A stretch of 64,000 nucleotides of DNA. Origin: Deinococcus sp. QL22 (GTDB taxonomy: Bacteria; Deinococcota; Deinococci; Deinococcales; Deinococcaceae). The translations under genes and the position numbers were made by a program. Below are positions 9,390 to 19,710 of this stretch, in pieces. Below the pieces are notes generated by a model that searched no databases, was not told the origin of the DNA, and was given only the letters and a program-made list of their open reading frames with translations. The stretch is taken from positions 310,001 through 374,000 of the forward strand of contig NZ_CP097152.1 in the NCBI RefSeq assembly GCF_023370075.1, read 5' to 3'. The number at the start of each line of letters is the position of its first letter. The first letter of the stretch is position 1.

Positions 9390-10194
9390 GGTTGTGTTGC
9401 CTTGACCGGGTTGGGGGAGGCTGACAGTCCGTGAGTGACACCAAGCCCCACCGCCACCGATTTGCGATGATCATCATCTAGCACGCGGTTTGGCTGTACC
9501 ACCGTTTCCTTCAGCTCTCGAGATGTTCAAGAACTGCTTCACCAGCGTGGTATTGAGGTGAGCCACGAGACGGTGCGCGAATGGTGCATCCCATTTGGAT
9601 GCCTCTTTGCTCAGGGACTGCGCCACCGGGAAGCCCGGCGGGGTTCCTGGTGGCATCTGATTGATGTCTCCACCACGGTGGACGGAGTGAGACACTGGCT
9701 GTGGAGGGCCGTGGACGAGCACGAACCCGTGCTCGGTATTCTGCTTCAACGGCACCGCGATACCGATGCCGCCCAAACCTTTCTGACCCGGCTCCTTGCT
9801 GAGTGCGATGTCCCAGAGGCCATGCACACCGACCAATTGCGGAGTGATGGCGCTGCAATCCGGGCGCTTTCAAGCCTGGTTCAGGTTGACCCCCAGGAAG
9901 TGGTCGCCGCAGCACGCTGTAACCACCGGATTGAACAATCTCATCGATGGACAAGATGTCAGGAACGGCAACAACAGCCATTGGAGCGGAAAAACGCACA
10001 CAGGAGTTTCTGAACTTGCACGCCCGAATTGAAAACCTTCACCATCACTCCCGAAGGGGCGTTCCCGGCCGCATCAGAAACAGCAATCAGAAGCAAGCGT
10101 TCCAGACGTGGGCAACGGTTGGGGCAGGGGTGGTTTGAACCTCAGGCCACCCCTGCTCTCCGTCTGCCGTGAGTTCAGTTAAGGCAACACAACC
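9390..10194 (+). mobile_element. Full-length but dead IS6-family element
   Basis: Terminal inverted repeats GGTTGTGTTGCC (9390-9401) and GGCAACACAACC (10183-10194) bound 805 bp, the normal size for an IS6-family element. Flanking 8-base sequences differ, so there is no visible target duplication. The transposase inside is broken. Confidence 0.85.
9431..10138 (+). pseudogene. IS6-family transposase, inactivated
   Basis: The gene begins at GTG 9431 with the usual KPHRHRF N-terminus. It has an in-frame TAG in place of the Gln of the IIQHAVWLYHRF motif, a frameshift a few codons later, and another near 9960-9980. The middle segment (SHETVREW, LWRAVDEHEPVLGILLQ) and the C-terminal EKRTQEFLNLHARIENLHHH segment are clear IS6 signatures. 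Three separate lesions rule out a functional enzyme. Deinococcus IS6 transposases are DDE proteins that move by replicative transposition. Confidence 0.85.
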
Positions 10195-10363
10195 CTTGAG
10201 TCTCCTGTGCACACGGCATTGCACCGAGAGCGACGAGCTTGAGAATGCTGTCCTGTGTTGCATACCTCCGAGTGCTTTTAACTCCTCAACACTTTTTTCG
10301 CCCATTGGAACGGCAATTCGTCGAGGTGTCAGGTGCTGAGGCTGACACTGATTGATGTAGCCG

Positions 10364-12736
10364 TCATGGCTGCATTCTTAGCGTCGAGTGGGACTGTTGA
10401 GCAAACTCCCACAGTGCGGCAGGAGTGAGCGGTTTGGCATAGAGGAAGCCTTGAGCCAAGGGGCAATGCCATGTCTGCAGGAGCGCTGCCTGCTGGGGGG
10501 TTTCGACACCTTCAGCCACGACCTGCAACCCCAATTCGCCTGCCATGCGGATGACTGAGGCGAGAATGACCTGTCGGCGTGGGTCGGTGTCGGCTCCCCT
10601 CATGAATGAGCGGTCGAGCTTGAGTTTGTCCAGTGGCAATTCCCGAACCAATTCCAGACTGGCGTAGCCTGTTCCAAAGTCATCAAGCGATACTGTTACC
10701 CCCAGCGCCCGCACCTGGGCGAGTTGCCGGGTTGCCGCCGCCAAGTCAGCGATCACGGCGGTTTCAGTCACCTCTATTTCCAACAGTCCGGATGGTAGGC
10801 CACTGTCCCGCAGCACTTCAGCCAATTGGGCAACGAAGGTGCCGTCCCGCAACTGCACAGCGCTGATGTTCACAGCAACCTTCAAAGACAGCCCCGCTGC
10901 GTGCCACTGCATGGCCTGAGTACAGGCCGTGTTCAGTACCCACCGCCCAATCTCCATGATGAGCCCGGTCTCCTCGGCCACAGGGATGAACTGCGCAGGT
11001 GAGACCGGGCCATGGCCACGACGTTGCCAGCGGAGCAAAGCCTCGCAGCCCACAATGCGTCCAGAGTGGAGATTGACCAACGGCTGATAGACCAGAGCAA
11101 ACTCTTCCCGATCCAGAGCACCCCGCAACTCCCGTTCAATGGCCGCCCGCCGCTGGGCCTCGTCAGAGAGATGGGGAGTATAGGCTTCCACCGCTTGGCC
11201 CGTGATTTTGGCGTGATACATCGCTAAATCTGCATGCCGGAGCAAAATGGAGACATCTCCCGCATTTCCCCCCAGGGGTGAATGGCTCACCCCAGCACTG
11301 GCACTGACGAACAGGTCGCCTGCGCTGGTGGATAATGGGCAGTTCAGCGTGTTCAGCAACTGCTGAGTGCGTTCTAAGGCCGCCTCCATGGTCTGTACTT
11401 CCAGCAGCAACACAAATTCGTCCCCGCCCAAGCGGGCGACCATCCCCGGCGCGGACGTGGCCAGCGCGGTCGCGAAGCGATTGGCCACGTCTCTCAGAAT
11501 TTCGTCTCCTATCTCGTGGCCAAGGGTGTCGTTGATGGATTTGAATCCATTGAGATCAATCAACGCCACAGCTACGGCCGTCGTGCCTTCCAGCACCCCT
11601 GAGAGCTGATCGCTAAACCGTCGCCGGTTGGGCAGACCGGTCAACTCGTCCCTAGACGCCTGATCGACGAGTTGTTGTTGGTGCTGGTCTGTGCGGTCAA
11701 GCAAACTGTTGAGGGCGTCTCCCAATGCACTCAACTCATCTTGACCTGACACGGGGAGGCGGCCGGCCCTCCCCTTGCTCGCCTGCAAGACCTGCACCTT
11801 TTGGCGGTAAACCGCTAAGCGGCGCAGAATCAAAGCTTCGACCAGCATCATGATTAAAGCTGTAAAGAGCAGCACCATTCCCAAAACTGCCAGCAAGATC
11901 ACCCGGGCGGTGATCAGACCATTGGCATGATCTACACGGGCTGAACTGACCTTCAGGATGAGGCTGGCGCGTTGCTGAAAATCCAGCAGTTGCAGTTGCC
12001 CTTCTATCCGCTGCTGATTCAGAGGCTGGACGAAAATCTCTCCCGGCTCAAGGGTCACTCTTGCCCTAGCTTCACTGGTCACCTGCACTTGGAGAGTGAG
12101 TTGAGAATCGCGTTTGAGGGTGTCCAGCAACAGAGGCGTCAACGCTTTACCCATTACGATGGTTCCTGCTGCCGGACCCTTACCTGCGCTGGTGACGATG
12201 GGCCGCGCGGCGAGCAGCCAGGGTTTGCCTGACAAGGTGACCAACCCCTCCTGTACGTCTTCTAGATTCCGAAACGTCAGCAGGGATGGGGAGACGCGTT
12301 TGATCTCCGTCGCGAGGGATGTGGCGGGTTCAAACCGTTGGCGATTCAGGTCATAGAACCAGGCGCTGACCAGCTGACCTTGAGGCGTGAAGTAGACGAA
12401 AAGATTGACGGCCGCCGCCTCAAATGATGAAGGCACTAAATTGTTCTTCTCGTAGTCTCGGGTGGGACGCTGGACGTAGCGGTAGGTGTCGTCCCAGACG
12501 GACCAGTTCAGCACGAACGTGCTCAGATTCTTCTGTTCACTCTGAAGCGCTTGTGCAGCGCGCTGAGTGTTTTGACGCATGCGGGCCTTTTCTTGCTCGT
12601 CAAAGCGGGCCAACACCAATCGTGGCAGCAACGCCGCCACGACGAACATTAACCCCATTCCGGCCAGGGCCAAGGCCGCCAGCACCTTCAACCGCAAGGG
12701 GAACCGGATCCGGAGGGGAAGGGGAGGGGTAACCAT
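10364..12736 (-). CDS. Membrane CHASE4-GGDEF-EAL cyclic-di-GMP enzyme
   Basis: This 790-residue inner-membrane protein has one N-terminal transmembrane helix (about 17-40), a periplasmic CHASE4-type sensor containing NWSVWDDTYRYV, and a second transmembrane helix (about 278-305). A HAMP-like linker, a GGDEF domain (intact GGDEF at about 437-441, DELTGLPNRR before it) and an EAL domain (E565-A-L, DDFGTGYASL, VAEGVET) follow. Both catalytic signatures are intact, so it could make or degrade c-di-GMP; which activity dominates cannot be told from sequence. Start ATG 12736 has AAGGTT close by but no strong Shine-Dalgarno. It is transcribed away from the IS630 remnant and appears monocistronic. Confidence 0.92.
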   Translation of the reverse strand: MVTPPLPLRIRFPLRLKVLAALALAGMGLMFVVAALLPRLVLARFDEQEKARMRQNTQRAAQALQSEQKNLSTFVLNWSVWDDTYRYVQRPTRDYEKNNLVPSSFEAAAVNLFVYFTPQGQLVSAWFYDLNRQRFEPATSLATEIKRVSPSLLTFRNLEDVQEGLVTLSGKPWLLAARPIVTSAGKGPAAGTIVMGKALTPLLLDTLKRDSQLTLQVQVTSEARARVTLEPGEIFVQPLNQQRIEGQLQLLDFQQRASLILKVSSARVDHANGLITARVILLAVLGMVLLFTALIMMLVEALILRRLAVYRQKVQVLQASKGRAGRLPVSGQDELSALGDALNSLLDRTDQHQQQLVDQASRDELTGLPNRRRFSDQLSGVLEGTTAVAVALIDLNGFKSINDTLGHEIGDEILRDVANRFATALATSAPGMVARLGGDEFVLLLEVQTMEAALERTQQLLNTLNCPLSTSAGDLFVSASAGVSHSPLGGNAGDVSILLRHADLAMYHAKITGQAVEAYTPHLSDEAQRRAAIERELRGALDREEFALVYQPLVNLHSGRIVGCEALLRWQRRGHGPVSPAQFIPVAEETGLIMEIGRWVLNTACTQAMQWHAAGLSLKVAVNISAVQLRDGTFVAQLAEVLRDSGLPSGLLEIEVTETAVIADLAAATRQLAQVRALGVTVSLDDFGTGYASLELVRELPLDKLKLDRSFMRGADTDPRRQVILASVIRMAGELGLQVVAEGVETPQQAALLQTWHCPLAQGFLYAKPLTPAALWEFAQQSHSTLRMQP

Positions 12737-12919
12737 AAGGAAGGTTCAACCCCCACGGGGAAGGCTGTCTAAGTCTGTATTTTTAGGCGCAGGGCGTCAC
12801 CAGGATCTTACACCTCCTGTTTTCCAAGGGACGTTTCGGCAGCAACCCCAGTGAACGGTTCTGTCAAGTTAAGTAGGGCGCATCTATGTTCTTAGCGGAT
12901 GGGTTGACCTCGTCGCAGG

Positions 12920-13722
12920 ATGGAGATGACGTCAGCGCAAGATGACCAATTACGCGAGATGGAGCTGAGTAAGGCGTTTCATCCTCGAGCTCGTCTGCGT
13001 GCCCGAGTCCTGCATCTGCATGCCCAAGGGTGGAGTGTCGTGCAGTTGGCAGCGTATTTTGACCGCAATCACCAAGCGGTGCGCGACGATCTGACGCGTT
13101 TTGAACAGCAGGGGTTCGCTGGCTGAGCAGATGGTCGATCGACCGGCCAGCTGACCCGGATGAGCCCAGCGATGGAGCAATTTCTCCACGAGAAATTGCG
13201 GGAAGACCGGCTCTGGACGACCCCCCTGCTGCAGACGGCGCCGCAAGAGGGATGTCGCGCGAAAATCAGCCAACGCACCCGGAACCATCATCTGCACCGC
13301 TTGGGCTACAGCTGGAAACGGGCGAGATACTCGCCCGCCAAAGCGTTAGATCCGAACGTAAGTGCTGAGCATGCCGCGTCGATAGAGGCGTTAAAAAAGG
13401 GGGATTGGACGGCAAACATACCCTAAAATTTTTGGATCAGACTGGGTTGTCGCTCATGATGTCCATGGCGTTCACCTGGTTCCGCCGAGGATCTGGCCAA
13501 CAGGTTCAGATTCCCACGCGCTGGGGGTCATCAGGCCGAGTAAATTTCATCGGGAGGTGGAGTTTGAGCGGCGACGACGCTCAATTGGAAGTGCGAGAAC
13601 TGGAGAGCAATTGTACGGGAGCGCAGGTGATCGCTTATTTCGACACCTTGGCTGCCCACTGCACCCCAGAACGCTTGACGGTTACTTTCTCGCTTGGTGA
13701 GACGAAAGTGCTCACCTGCTAG
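12920..13722 (+). pseudogene. IS630-family transposase remnant
   Basis: The N-terminal frame (12920-13126) carries the IS630 helix-turn-helix (RARLRARVLHLHAQGWSV, FDRNHQAVRDDL). After a TGA and frameshifts, the middle reads LHRLGYSWKRARYSPAKALD and then HTLKFLDQTGLSLMM, which holds the first catalytic Asp. The C-terminal third with the remaining DDE residues is missing or unrecognisable. At least two frameshifts plus truncation make it non-functional. Terminal repeats were not identified. Confidence 0.75.
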
Positions 13723-14418
13723 CTGCAGCCGAACCCTCCAGTGAGAGGCTGTGTGACGGATTGCAAAACCTGTGAATTGAACGCCAACTGGGCCGCATCT
13801 CTGTGCACACCAACATGCTGCAAGGCCACCGCCTTTCTCACATCCTCACCCTCTGCTGGAGTGCTGCGACTGGATGCACAGAGGAAGATGTGGCCTTGTC
13901 CACCTAGCACACTGGTCTTAAATTGACCGTTCTGGGGGTTGGTTTGAGTCTTTGGAAAGGAAGCGAACCCGCCTCTTGGAATCGGCAAAAACGCCGCTGC
14001 GACGCTGGTGCAGCGAGGAACAAAGGGCCAAGGGACGATCCCCTGAACGGAGTTCCCGCGCCCAGCGCTGTTTGACCGCTGCTGAGTCGCTGTTTAGTCA
14101 GATTGCTGGAGACGAGATGAGCCGCTACTGTACGCGTTGCAGCCAACCTTAAGGCAAGTTCCCAACCCTGGAACTGGACTTTGTAAGGAGGCAATAATAA
14201 GTATTCTGTTAGGGTGAATTTATGAATGTGATCAAGCGTGAAGAGTGCAATCACGCTCACCGTTCCGTCGCCACCTTGAACAGGGTGATTGACGGGCCTG
14301 TCCTGCCCGGCGCAATCATGCGCCGCGTCAGGGTAGTATGGTCTCATCTAACGTTTCGGGATGGGGGTTGGAACAGCTCTCCAAAGAGACAAGCGTATGA
14401 GCCGTGGGGAAGCGCTGG
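13723..14418. other. Long stretch without a recognised gene
   Basis: No frame resembles a known family. A TAGGGT box at 14210-14215 sits six bases before ATG 14222 of a 69-codon frame that overlaps the next gene. The frame itself is low-complexity in appearance and is not called. A GGGGAAG ribosome-binding site for the downstream cyclase lies at 14406-14412. Confidence 0.35.
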
Positions 14419-16008
14419 ATGCCGCTCATGACCCAGATGACCTCTCCATCCACTGCCACTTTGCAAGGTGAACTTCAGACCCTGAAGCGTCAGATCGAAA
14501 GTTCCAGCGACCCCAGTGCACAGGCCCTCCTGCACCGAGACGCTGCGTACGTTGCTCTGGACATCGGTGAGCCTGTGGTCGCGCTGGCACATGCCTTGGC
14601 ATGTTTGGAACTGGCCCGACTTTGCCATGATCTGCCCCTCCAGATCAAAGCGCACGTGGCCGTCGCACTGGTGCAGGCTGAGGCGTACGACGACTTGGGA
14701 GCCGCCAAACATTTCCGACACGCCGAGCACTTGGCCGAAGAGTCCAAAGATGACCGTGGGGCGGCACTGGTGGCCGTGAACGCCTCTCACTATCACATGG
14801 AGCGCGGTGAATACCTCACGGCAGCGATCACTCTTCAAGCGTTACTGAACTCCTCTTCTTTCTATGCGTTGAGCCGCCCTGATTCCTGCGAACTTTTAGA
14901 AGCCTTTTACATCAATGTTGTTGTCAGCACGACTGAAGCGCTGATGCTGAAGACGGAACACATCGGTGAGCTGCCCCGCATAGGCCACTACCTCACTGAA
15001 GCAGCCCAGGAGCTGCACGCCCTCAACGCCCATCGGGGCAACTTAACCAGCCCTTGGTGCGTGATGAACGTGCTTGACGCCCTGACGCGCTACGCCTTAT
15101 GGCAAAACGACCTTCCAACGGCTCGGCAGTTCGCAGATGAGTTTGTTGCCCTCTCGAAGAATACAGGAAGCATAGTCATCTATGGACGTGCTCTTCTAAA
15201 CCGCGGCCGGGTGAAGGCCCGGCTGCACTCCTGGGAGGAGGCAATTCAGGATGCCGAGACCGCCATTGCTCAATTTGAAACCGGTCGCCATGACTTGTGG
15301 GCGATTCGGGCCCGGGAAACGTTGGCTCAAGTTTATGCCCAAACCCTGCGTTTTCGGGAAGCCTTTGAAACGCAGCGGGAAGTGACCCAACAGGTGGAAT
15401 TGCTGTACCGGCAATTCCACCAGCAACAGGCCTTGCTGGGGCAGATTACGCAGCGTGCCAAGGAAGCTGAAGTGCGCGCAGTGACGTTTGCAGAGGCGGC
15501 ATTGCAAGACTCACTGACTGGAATTCCCAACCGTGCCCACGCGATGCAAGTTCTCGCCGATCTTCAAGGCCGTGCACAGCGCGGCGAGACCAGCGTGGTT
15601 ACGCTGATGGATCTTGACCATTTTAAACAGGTCAATGATACTTCGGGGCATGCAGCGGGTGACGTGGTGCTCACGCGAGTGGCACAGACCCTGAGAACTG
15701 AGGTGCACCCGGTTGACAGCGTGGCCCGTTTTGGCGGGGAGGAATTTGTAGTCATCCTCAGAGGGGTCACCCTCGCCGAAGCAGCAGACAAGTGTGAACG
15801 CTTGAGACGTGTTCTGAATAACTTGAACTGGGACGACATCGTCCCAGGACTGAAAATCTCGGCCAGCTTTGGCTTGGCTGTGCTTGATGGGCACCGTGAC
15901 CTGAAAGAAACGCTCCACGCCGCCGACAAAGCCCTGTACCATGCCAAAGCAAGTGGACGAAACGTGGTGCAAATAGAACGCCATCTTCCCGCTGGCGTAC
16001 TGGATTGA
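14419..16008 (+). CDS. Diguanylate cyclase with TPR-like helical sensor
   Basis: About 530 residues. The first two thirds are an all-helical, TPR-like array (recurrent AAYVALDIGEPVVALAHALA-type repeats), followed by a short coiled coil. A C-terminal GGDEF domain then carries DSLTGIPNRAHAM, DLDHFKQVNDTSGHAAGD and an intact GGEEF active site (about 439-443). It should condense two GTP into c-di-GMP. No transmembrane segment is seen, so it is cytosolic and probably controlled by protein-protein contacts through the repeats. ATG 14419 is preferred over GTG 14404 because GGGGAAG lies six bases upstream; ATG 14428 is another option. A weak stem-loop follows the stop. Confidence 0.9.
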   Translation: MPLMTQMTSPSTATLQGELQTLKRQIESSSDPSAQALLHRDAAYVALDIGEPVVALAHALACLELARLCHDLPLQIKAHVAVALVQAEAYDDLGAAKHFRHAEHLAEESKDDRGAALVAVNASHYHMERGEYLTAAITLQALLNSSSFYALSRPDSCELLEAFYINVVVSTTEALMLKTEHIGELPRIGHYLTEAAQELHALNAHRGNLTSPWCVMNVLDALTRYALWQNDLPTARQFADEFVALSKNTGSIVIYGRALLNRGRVKARLHSWEEAIQDAETAIAQFETGRHDLWAIRARETLAQVYAQTLRFREAFETQREVTQQVELLYRQFHQQQALLGQITQRAKEAEVRAVTFAEAALQDSLTGIPNRAHAMQVLADLQGRAQRGETSVVTLMDLDHFKQVNDTSGHAAGDVVLTRVAQTLRTEVHPVDSVARFGGEEFVVILRGVTLAEAADKCERLRRVLNNLNWDDIVPGLKISASFGLAVLDGHRDLKETLHAADKALYHAKASGRNVVQIERHLPAGVLD

Positions 16009-16012
16009 GGTT

Positions 16013-16036
16013 AACTCAGCGTTCCAGATCTGAGTT
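16013..16036 (+). terminator. Stem-loop after the diguanylate cyclase gene
   Basis: AACTCAG (16013-16019) pairs perfectly with CTGAGTT (16030-16036) across a 10-base loop, five bases after the stop codon. There is no following T-run, so termination is only a suggestion. Confidence 0.3.
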
Positions 16037-16059
16037 GATATTGCGAGGGCTTCGTGGAG

Positions 16060-16290
16060 GATCAGTTCAGTGTGGCGCGGTGTGCCTCAACGTGAGTTGG
16101 TGAGCGTTTTCCTCGGCTGGCGTGACGGTGCTCGCGGTTGTCCAACACCTCAATCCACTCAAAGACGAAATGACGCGTGTCAGAGCGGTGTCCTTGTTCT
16201 TTATCGAGGTTCAGCTCCAGGCCAAGGGGGCAAAAAGCGCTCCATCGCCGCGTTGTCCCAGCCTTCTCCTGTGCGGCTCATCCTCTGGAG
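16060..16290 (-). pseudogene. IS3-family OrfB C-terminal fragment (copy A)
   Basis: The minus strand reads SRTGEGWDNAAMERFF, then frameshifts, an FEWIEVLDN-like segment and a degraded end. This corresponds to the DDE glutamate region and the RRHSALGYLTPAEF tail of IS3 OrfB proteins. Several frameshifts and stops are present. Confidence 0.6.
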
Positions 16291-16439
16291 CGCCTTCAGG
16301 CGCTCCAAGGCTTGTCGGTACTCGTGACTCGCCGATTGAACTCCCTGATCCGAATGATGGAGTCAACCTTGTCCAGGACGCCGAATTTGCTGTGCCATGT
16401 TCAGTGCGGCTCGAGTTTCCCCGATTGTGCACACTTGTG

Positions 16440-16660
16440 GTTAAGCCACTAAAGCTTGCCGATCGGCTTCCAGTGGTGTCAAGTAGCCCAGAGTCGAGTG
16501 CAGCCTTTTGCGGTTGTCCTACACCTCGATATATTCGAAGATCGCCCGTCTGGCCTGCTCCCGGGTGTCGTAGATCTGGTCGTCCACCAACTCGCGCTTC
16601 AGGGTCTCAAAAAAGCTCTCCGAGACAGCATTATCTGTATAACAGAGGTGGATGGGGGTG
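16440..16660 (-). pseudogene. IS3-family OrfB C-terminal fragment (copy B)
   Basis: The minus strand encodes [33 protein letters not shown] and RKRLHSTLGYLTPLEADRQ, a clear IS3 OrfB C-terminus including the catalytic Glu. One stop interrupts it. The sequence differs from copy A and from the fragment at 17837, so these are three separate old insertions. Confidence 0.7.
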
Positions 16661-16815
16661 TTGCCCTCGCATTATCTGCCTCCGTGGCCTCGCTGGGAAC
16701 TGCACACCCCTATCCACACTCCGTTGGATTCGCCGCGTCGCCAGATACCAGGATGCCTTGAGGCCCGATTTGACAGAGCTGCGCGCTGCCCATCCAGCTT
16801 GAGACTGGAGGTCGC

Positions 16816-17772
16816 ATGATCACCCTTGGACTCGATCCTCATCCTGGCAGCCATACCGTGGCCGCCCTCGACGAGCAGGGAACGCCATTAGCGTCCCTGA
16901 CGGTTCCAAACACTGCGGAAGGTCTGGCACAACTCCATCATTTCGCGCACCCGTACAGTTGTCGGCAGTGGGCCATCGAGGGTGCGGCAAACCGCTTTAT
17001 CACGACCTTCGTCAGTGAACTGCTCGCGAACAACGAAGCTGTCACACACATTCCGCCAACCTTGACGAGTCAATACCGTGCTCGAAAAGGTCGCAAGAAG
17101 AATGATGTGGTAGACGCGCAAAATGCCGCGCGGGCCCTGATGGCCAATCCAGAGTTGCCGCCCTTTCAAAGAGGCGTACAGCAACGTCACCTCCAAGACC
17201 TCACCCATGCACAACGCAAGCTTTCCCAAGAACACCAAGCCCATAAAGCGACGCTGACGTCCCTCGATCTGAACTCGCCGGTCAGACCCGTCCTCGAAAT
17301 GGTGATGACGACGCTTCAGGAGCAACGCAAGGTGCTCGAACGACACCTGAAGGACGTCGTGTCCTCTTTGCTTCCAGCCCTGTTGAATGTTCAGGGCGTG
17401 GGGCCCGTTGTCGCAGGCATCGTGCTGGGTGAGATCGGTCGTGTCGAGCGCTTCAAAAACAAACATCATTTTGCCAGTTATTGTGGAGCTGCGCCCGTGG
17501 AGCGTGGGAGCGGCCAAAATACGCGGATGCAGCTCAATACGAGTGGATATCGGCGCTTAAACTGGGCTCTGCACATCATTGCTATTGTCCGACTGCGACA
17601 AGATGAGCGAACGAAAAGCTTAGTCACCAGACTGAAATCTCAGGGGAAAAGTCAGCGGAAAGCGCTTCGGATTCTGAAGACCTATATTGCACGCGAGCTC
17701 TTCACCCTGTTGCAGCAAGCAGCCGCATCCAAGAGTCCTGAGGCCCCAGTTCTAGCTGGAAATGCTACTTGA
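16816..17772 (+). CDS. IS110-family transposase
   Basis: A 318-residue DEDD transposase. The N-terminal RuvC-like domain has D6 in ITLGLDPHPG, E55 in WAIEGAAN and the paired acids in KKNDVVDAQNAARAL. The C-terminal Transposase_20 domain has the helix-hairpin-helix VQGVGPVVAGIVLGEIG and FASYCGAAPVERGSG, with the conserved serine region expected for the family. No stop or frameshift, so it may be active. IS110 elements lack conventional inverted repeats, and the element ends (somewhere in about 16790-17830) could not be fixed. It sits among decayed IS3 fragments. Confidence 0.9.
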   Translation: MITLGLDPHPGSHTVAALDEQGTPLASLTVPNTAEGLAQLHHFAHPYSCRQWAIEGAANRFITTFVSELLANNEAVTHIPPTLTSQYRARKGRKKNDVVDAQNAARALMANPELPPFQRGVQQRHLQDLTHAQRKLSQEHQAHKATLTSLDLNSPVRPVLEMVMTTLQEQRKVLERHLKDVVSSLLPALLNVQGVGPVVAGIVLGEIGRVERFKNKHHFASYCGAAPVERGSGQNTRMQLNTSGYRRLNWALHIIAIVRLRQDERTKSLVTRLKSQGKSQRKALRILKTYIARELFTLLQQAAASKSPEAPVLAGNAT

Positions 17773-17836
17773 CAGGCTTATACCAGGTTCCCAGCAATTC
17801 CCTTTCCGACTCATGCTGTACACCATGCCCCGGTGA

Positions 17837-18147
17837 GTGAGCGCGGTCTGTTCCAGACCGCTTGAATCCACCCAATACGCCAGTAAAATTTTTCAAGCCG
17901 AATTGACGCGCATCGGTGCGCAAGGGAGCATGAACCGGAAGGCCAATTGTTGGGACAACAGCGTTCTGGAGAGCTTTTTCAGCTCCCTGAAACGGGAGCT
18001 GCTGGACACGGCTCCCTTTGAAAGCTGAACTGTAGCTCGTCAAGCGATCTTTGAATACATTGAAGTCTTCTACAATCGACAACGCCGTCATTCCACACTC
18101 GCTTACTTGACACCACACGAGTTCGAGCGCCAAGCAGGGGTGGCTTA
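17837..18147 (+). pseudogene. IS3-family OrfB C-terminal fragment (copy C)
   Basis: The plus strand encodes QYASKIFQAELTRIGAQGSM, NCWDNSVLESFFSSLKREL, an in-frame TGA at about 18026, then [20 protein letters not shown] and a normal C-terminus ending at the TAA of 18147. The upstream two thirds of the transposase are missing, apparently replaced by the IS110 region. Confidence 0.75.
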
Positions 18148-18703
18148 ACCAGACGTGCGCAAGACCGACTCAAGCCCACAGCGCTTGAACCCTCTGAAAG
18201 GAGGCCAAGAGTGGCTTAGGGTGCTACCTACGACCATGAGACTGCTGACCAATGGGGGCTGACTGCCTGACAGATTTTATGAGAGCAGACGACAAACGAG
18301 CTTCCAACCGACCTCCAGTGTTGCTTGAGAGTGAGTATCAGAGCGTTTTCGTCCGCAGACGGCTTAGGATCAGGTTCACCCTGAAGGGCCAAGCAGAAGA
18401 GAACAACTTGACCTCGGCTCAGTGCGTGCTGTCCAGCACGCAGGCCAATCTTGAGGTAGCTCAGACCCCACTGGCAGCAGGGTCGGAAGCCCCTCAGACA
18501 CGAGCAACAAGGTCGCTATACCCACGATCAGAGTCAGCCGTTCCAGACTGGGCGCGTCACGGAGCTTGGAATTCTCCAGACCGAAGAGGCCGCTTTTGTC
18601 GTCCAGTCTGTTCCAGAATGACCTTGAAGCTGTTAGCCCTGCTTGGATGTACCCTGAGGTGACCCACAGCAGCTGTCCATTCAGGGTGGGTTGGGAGAAT
18701 GAC
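18148..18703. other. Gene-free stretch with a strong palindrome
   Basis: No recognised gene. The notable element is TGCGTGCTG (18423-18431) against CAGCACGCA (18434-18442), a perfect 9-base hairpin with a two-base loop. It could be a protein-binding site or a relic of an IS end. The GGGAGA ribosome-binding site of the next gene lies just before 18704. Confidence 0.35.
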
Positions 18704-19672
18704 ATGCCGACTGTCCACACGCGTCGTCTCTTCTTGGGGTGTTCCTTGTTGCTCTTGCTGATGGCCTGTGGTCGATCTTCGTTGGAGACCCATCCAGACG
18801 GGTCGCCCGGAGAACCGTCCAGACCACTGATTGGGCAGCGCTTGACTGCCACTGAAAACACCCTTCAGTTTGAGCCTCTGCTGGCCGTCACCAATGGTTG
18901 GGGGCCGATCGAACTCAATCGGAGCAATGGAGAACAGGCTGCTGGAGATGGTCGGCCCCTGACCCTGAATGGAGTGGTGTATCGCCAGGGGTTCGGGGTG
19001 CATGCGGACAGTGAACTGCGCTTCAGTCTTCAAGGAACCAATGGGGCCGAGTGCACCCGCTTTACGGCGGCGCTGGGCCTGGATGATGAGGTCGGCACCC
19101 AAGGCAGCGTGGTCTTCCAAGTCTTCCTCGACGGTGTCCGGAAGTATGACAGTGGCCGACTGACGGGGGCCAGCCCGACGCAACAGCTGAGTCTGAACGT
19201 GACAGGAAGCCAAGAGCTGCGATTGGTGGTCACTGACGCTGGAGATGGTCGGCGATCTGACCATGCCGATTGGGCCGATCCTAAGGTGTTGTGCCAGCCT
19301 TCCCACCGGTTGATCGATTACGATTTCGAATTTTCGTCCGACACCATTGAGGCCCGCGGAGGCACAACGGCGACCGCCAACTTGGTGGTGAGCGACCTGG
19401 GCACCTGGGACGACGGCTTGCCCAGTGGCCCGGTCTCGTTCAAGGTGAAGATTTTCAACACCAGCAGCCCCCTGGAGATCACCTTGGCCGAACCAGACAA
19501 GACCTATGCCGCGACAACATTTCCGGCCCAGTTTCCTGTGCGGTTCAACCTGGGCAGCAGCACTCCCGGCTCCCTTCAACGCATTGAGCTGTTGCCTGTG
19601 TTGGAAGATTTCAATGCGTTTTACGGCTACACCCGCCGCTTTGACCTGTATTGGCGGGTCTTGCCGCAATAG
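18704..19672 (+). CDS. Lipoprotein with NPCBM-type carbohydrate-binding domain
   Basis: About 322 residues from ATG 18704, which has a GGGAGA site upstream; the frame is open further 5' but without support. The signal peptide ends in a lipobox (LLLLMAC, C22), so the mature protein is anchored to a membrane. Residues about 60-195 match an NPCBM module ([56 protein letters not shown]), a beta-sandwich found in glycan-binding and glycoside hydrolase proteins. The remainder (about 200-322) is a beta-rich, immunoglobulin-like region without a recognised family. No catalytic domain is present. A stem-loop follows downstream. Confidence 0.8.
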   Translation: MPTVHTRRLFLGCSLLLLLMACGRSSLETHPDGSPGEPSRPLIGQRLTATENTLQFEPLLAVTNGWGPIELNRSNGEQAAGDGRPLTLNGVVYRQGFGVHADSELRFSLQGTNGAECTRFTAALGLDDEVGTQGSVVFQVFLDGVRKYDSGRLTGASPTQQLSLNVTGSQELRLVVTDAGDGRRSDHADWADPKVLCQPSHRLIDYDFEFSSDTIEARGGTTATANLVVSDLGTWDDGLPSGPVSFKVKIFNTSSPLEITLAEPDKTYAATTFPAQFPVRFNLGSSTPGSLQRIELLPVLEDFNAFYGYTRRFDLYWRVLPQ

Positions 19673-19710
19673 GCCGTGGGGAGTGCCCCTACAGGGGAAG
19701 GCGCTAGATC

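Noticed and set aside
16122..16802. Long plus-strand frame over the IS3 remnants
   Set aside because: It is the antisense of two recognisable transposase fragments.
18557..19669. Long minus-strand frame opposite the NPCBM lipoprotein
   Set aside because: The plus-strand gene has a signal peptide, lipobox and ribosome-binding site; the minus frame has none and no family.
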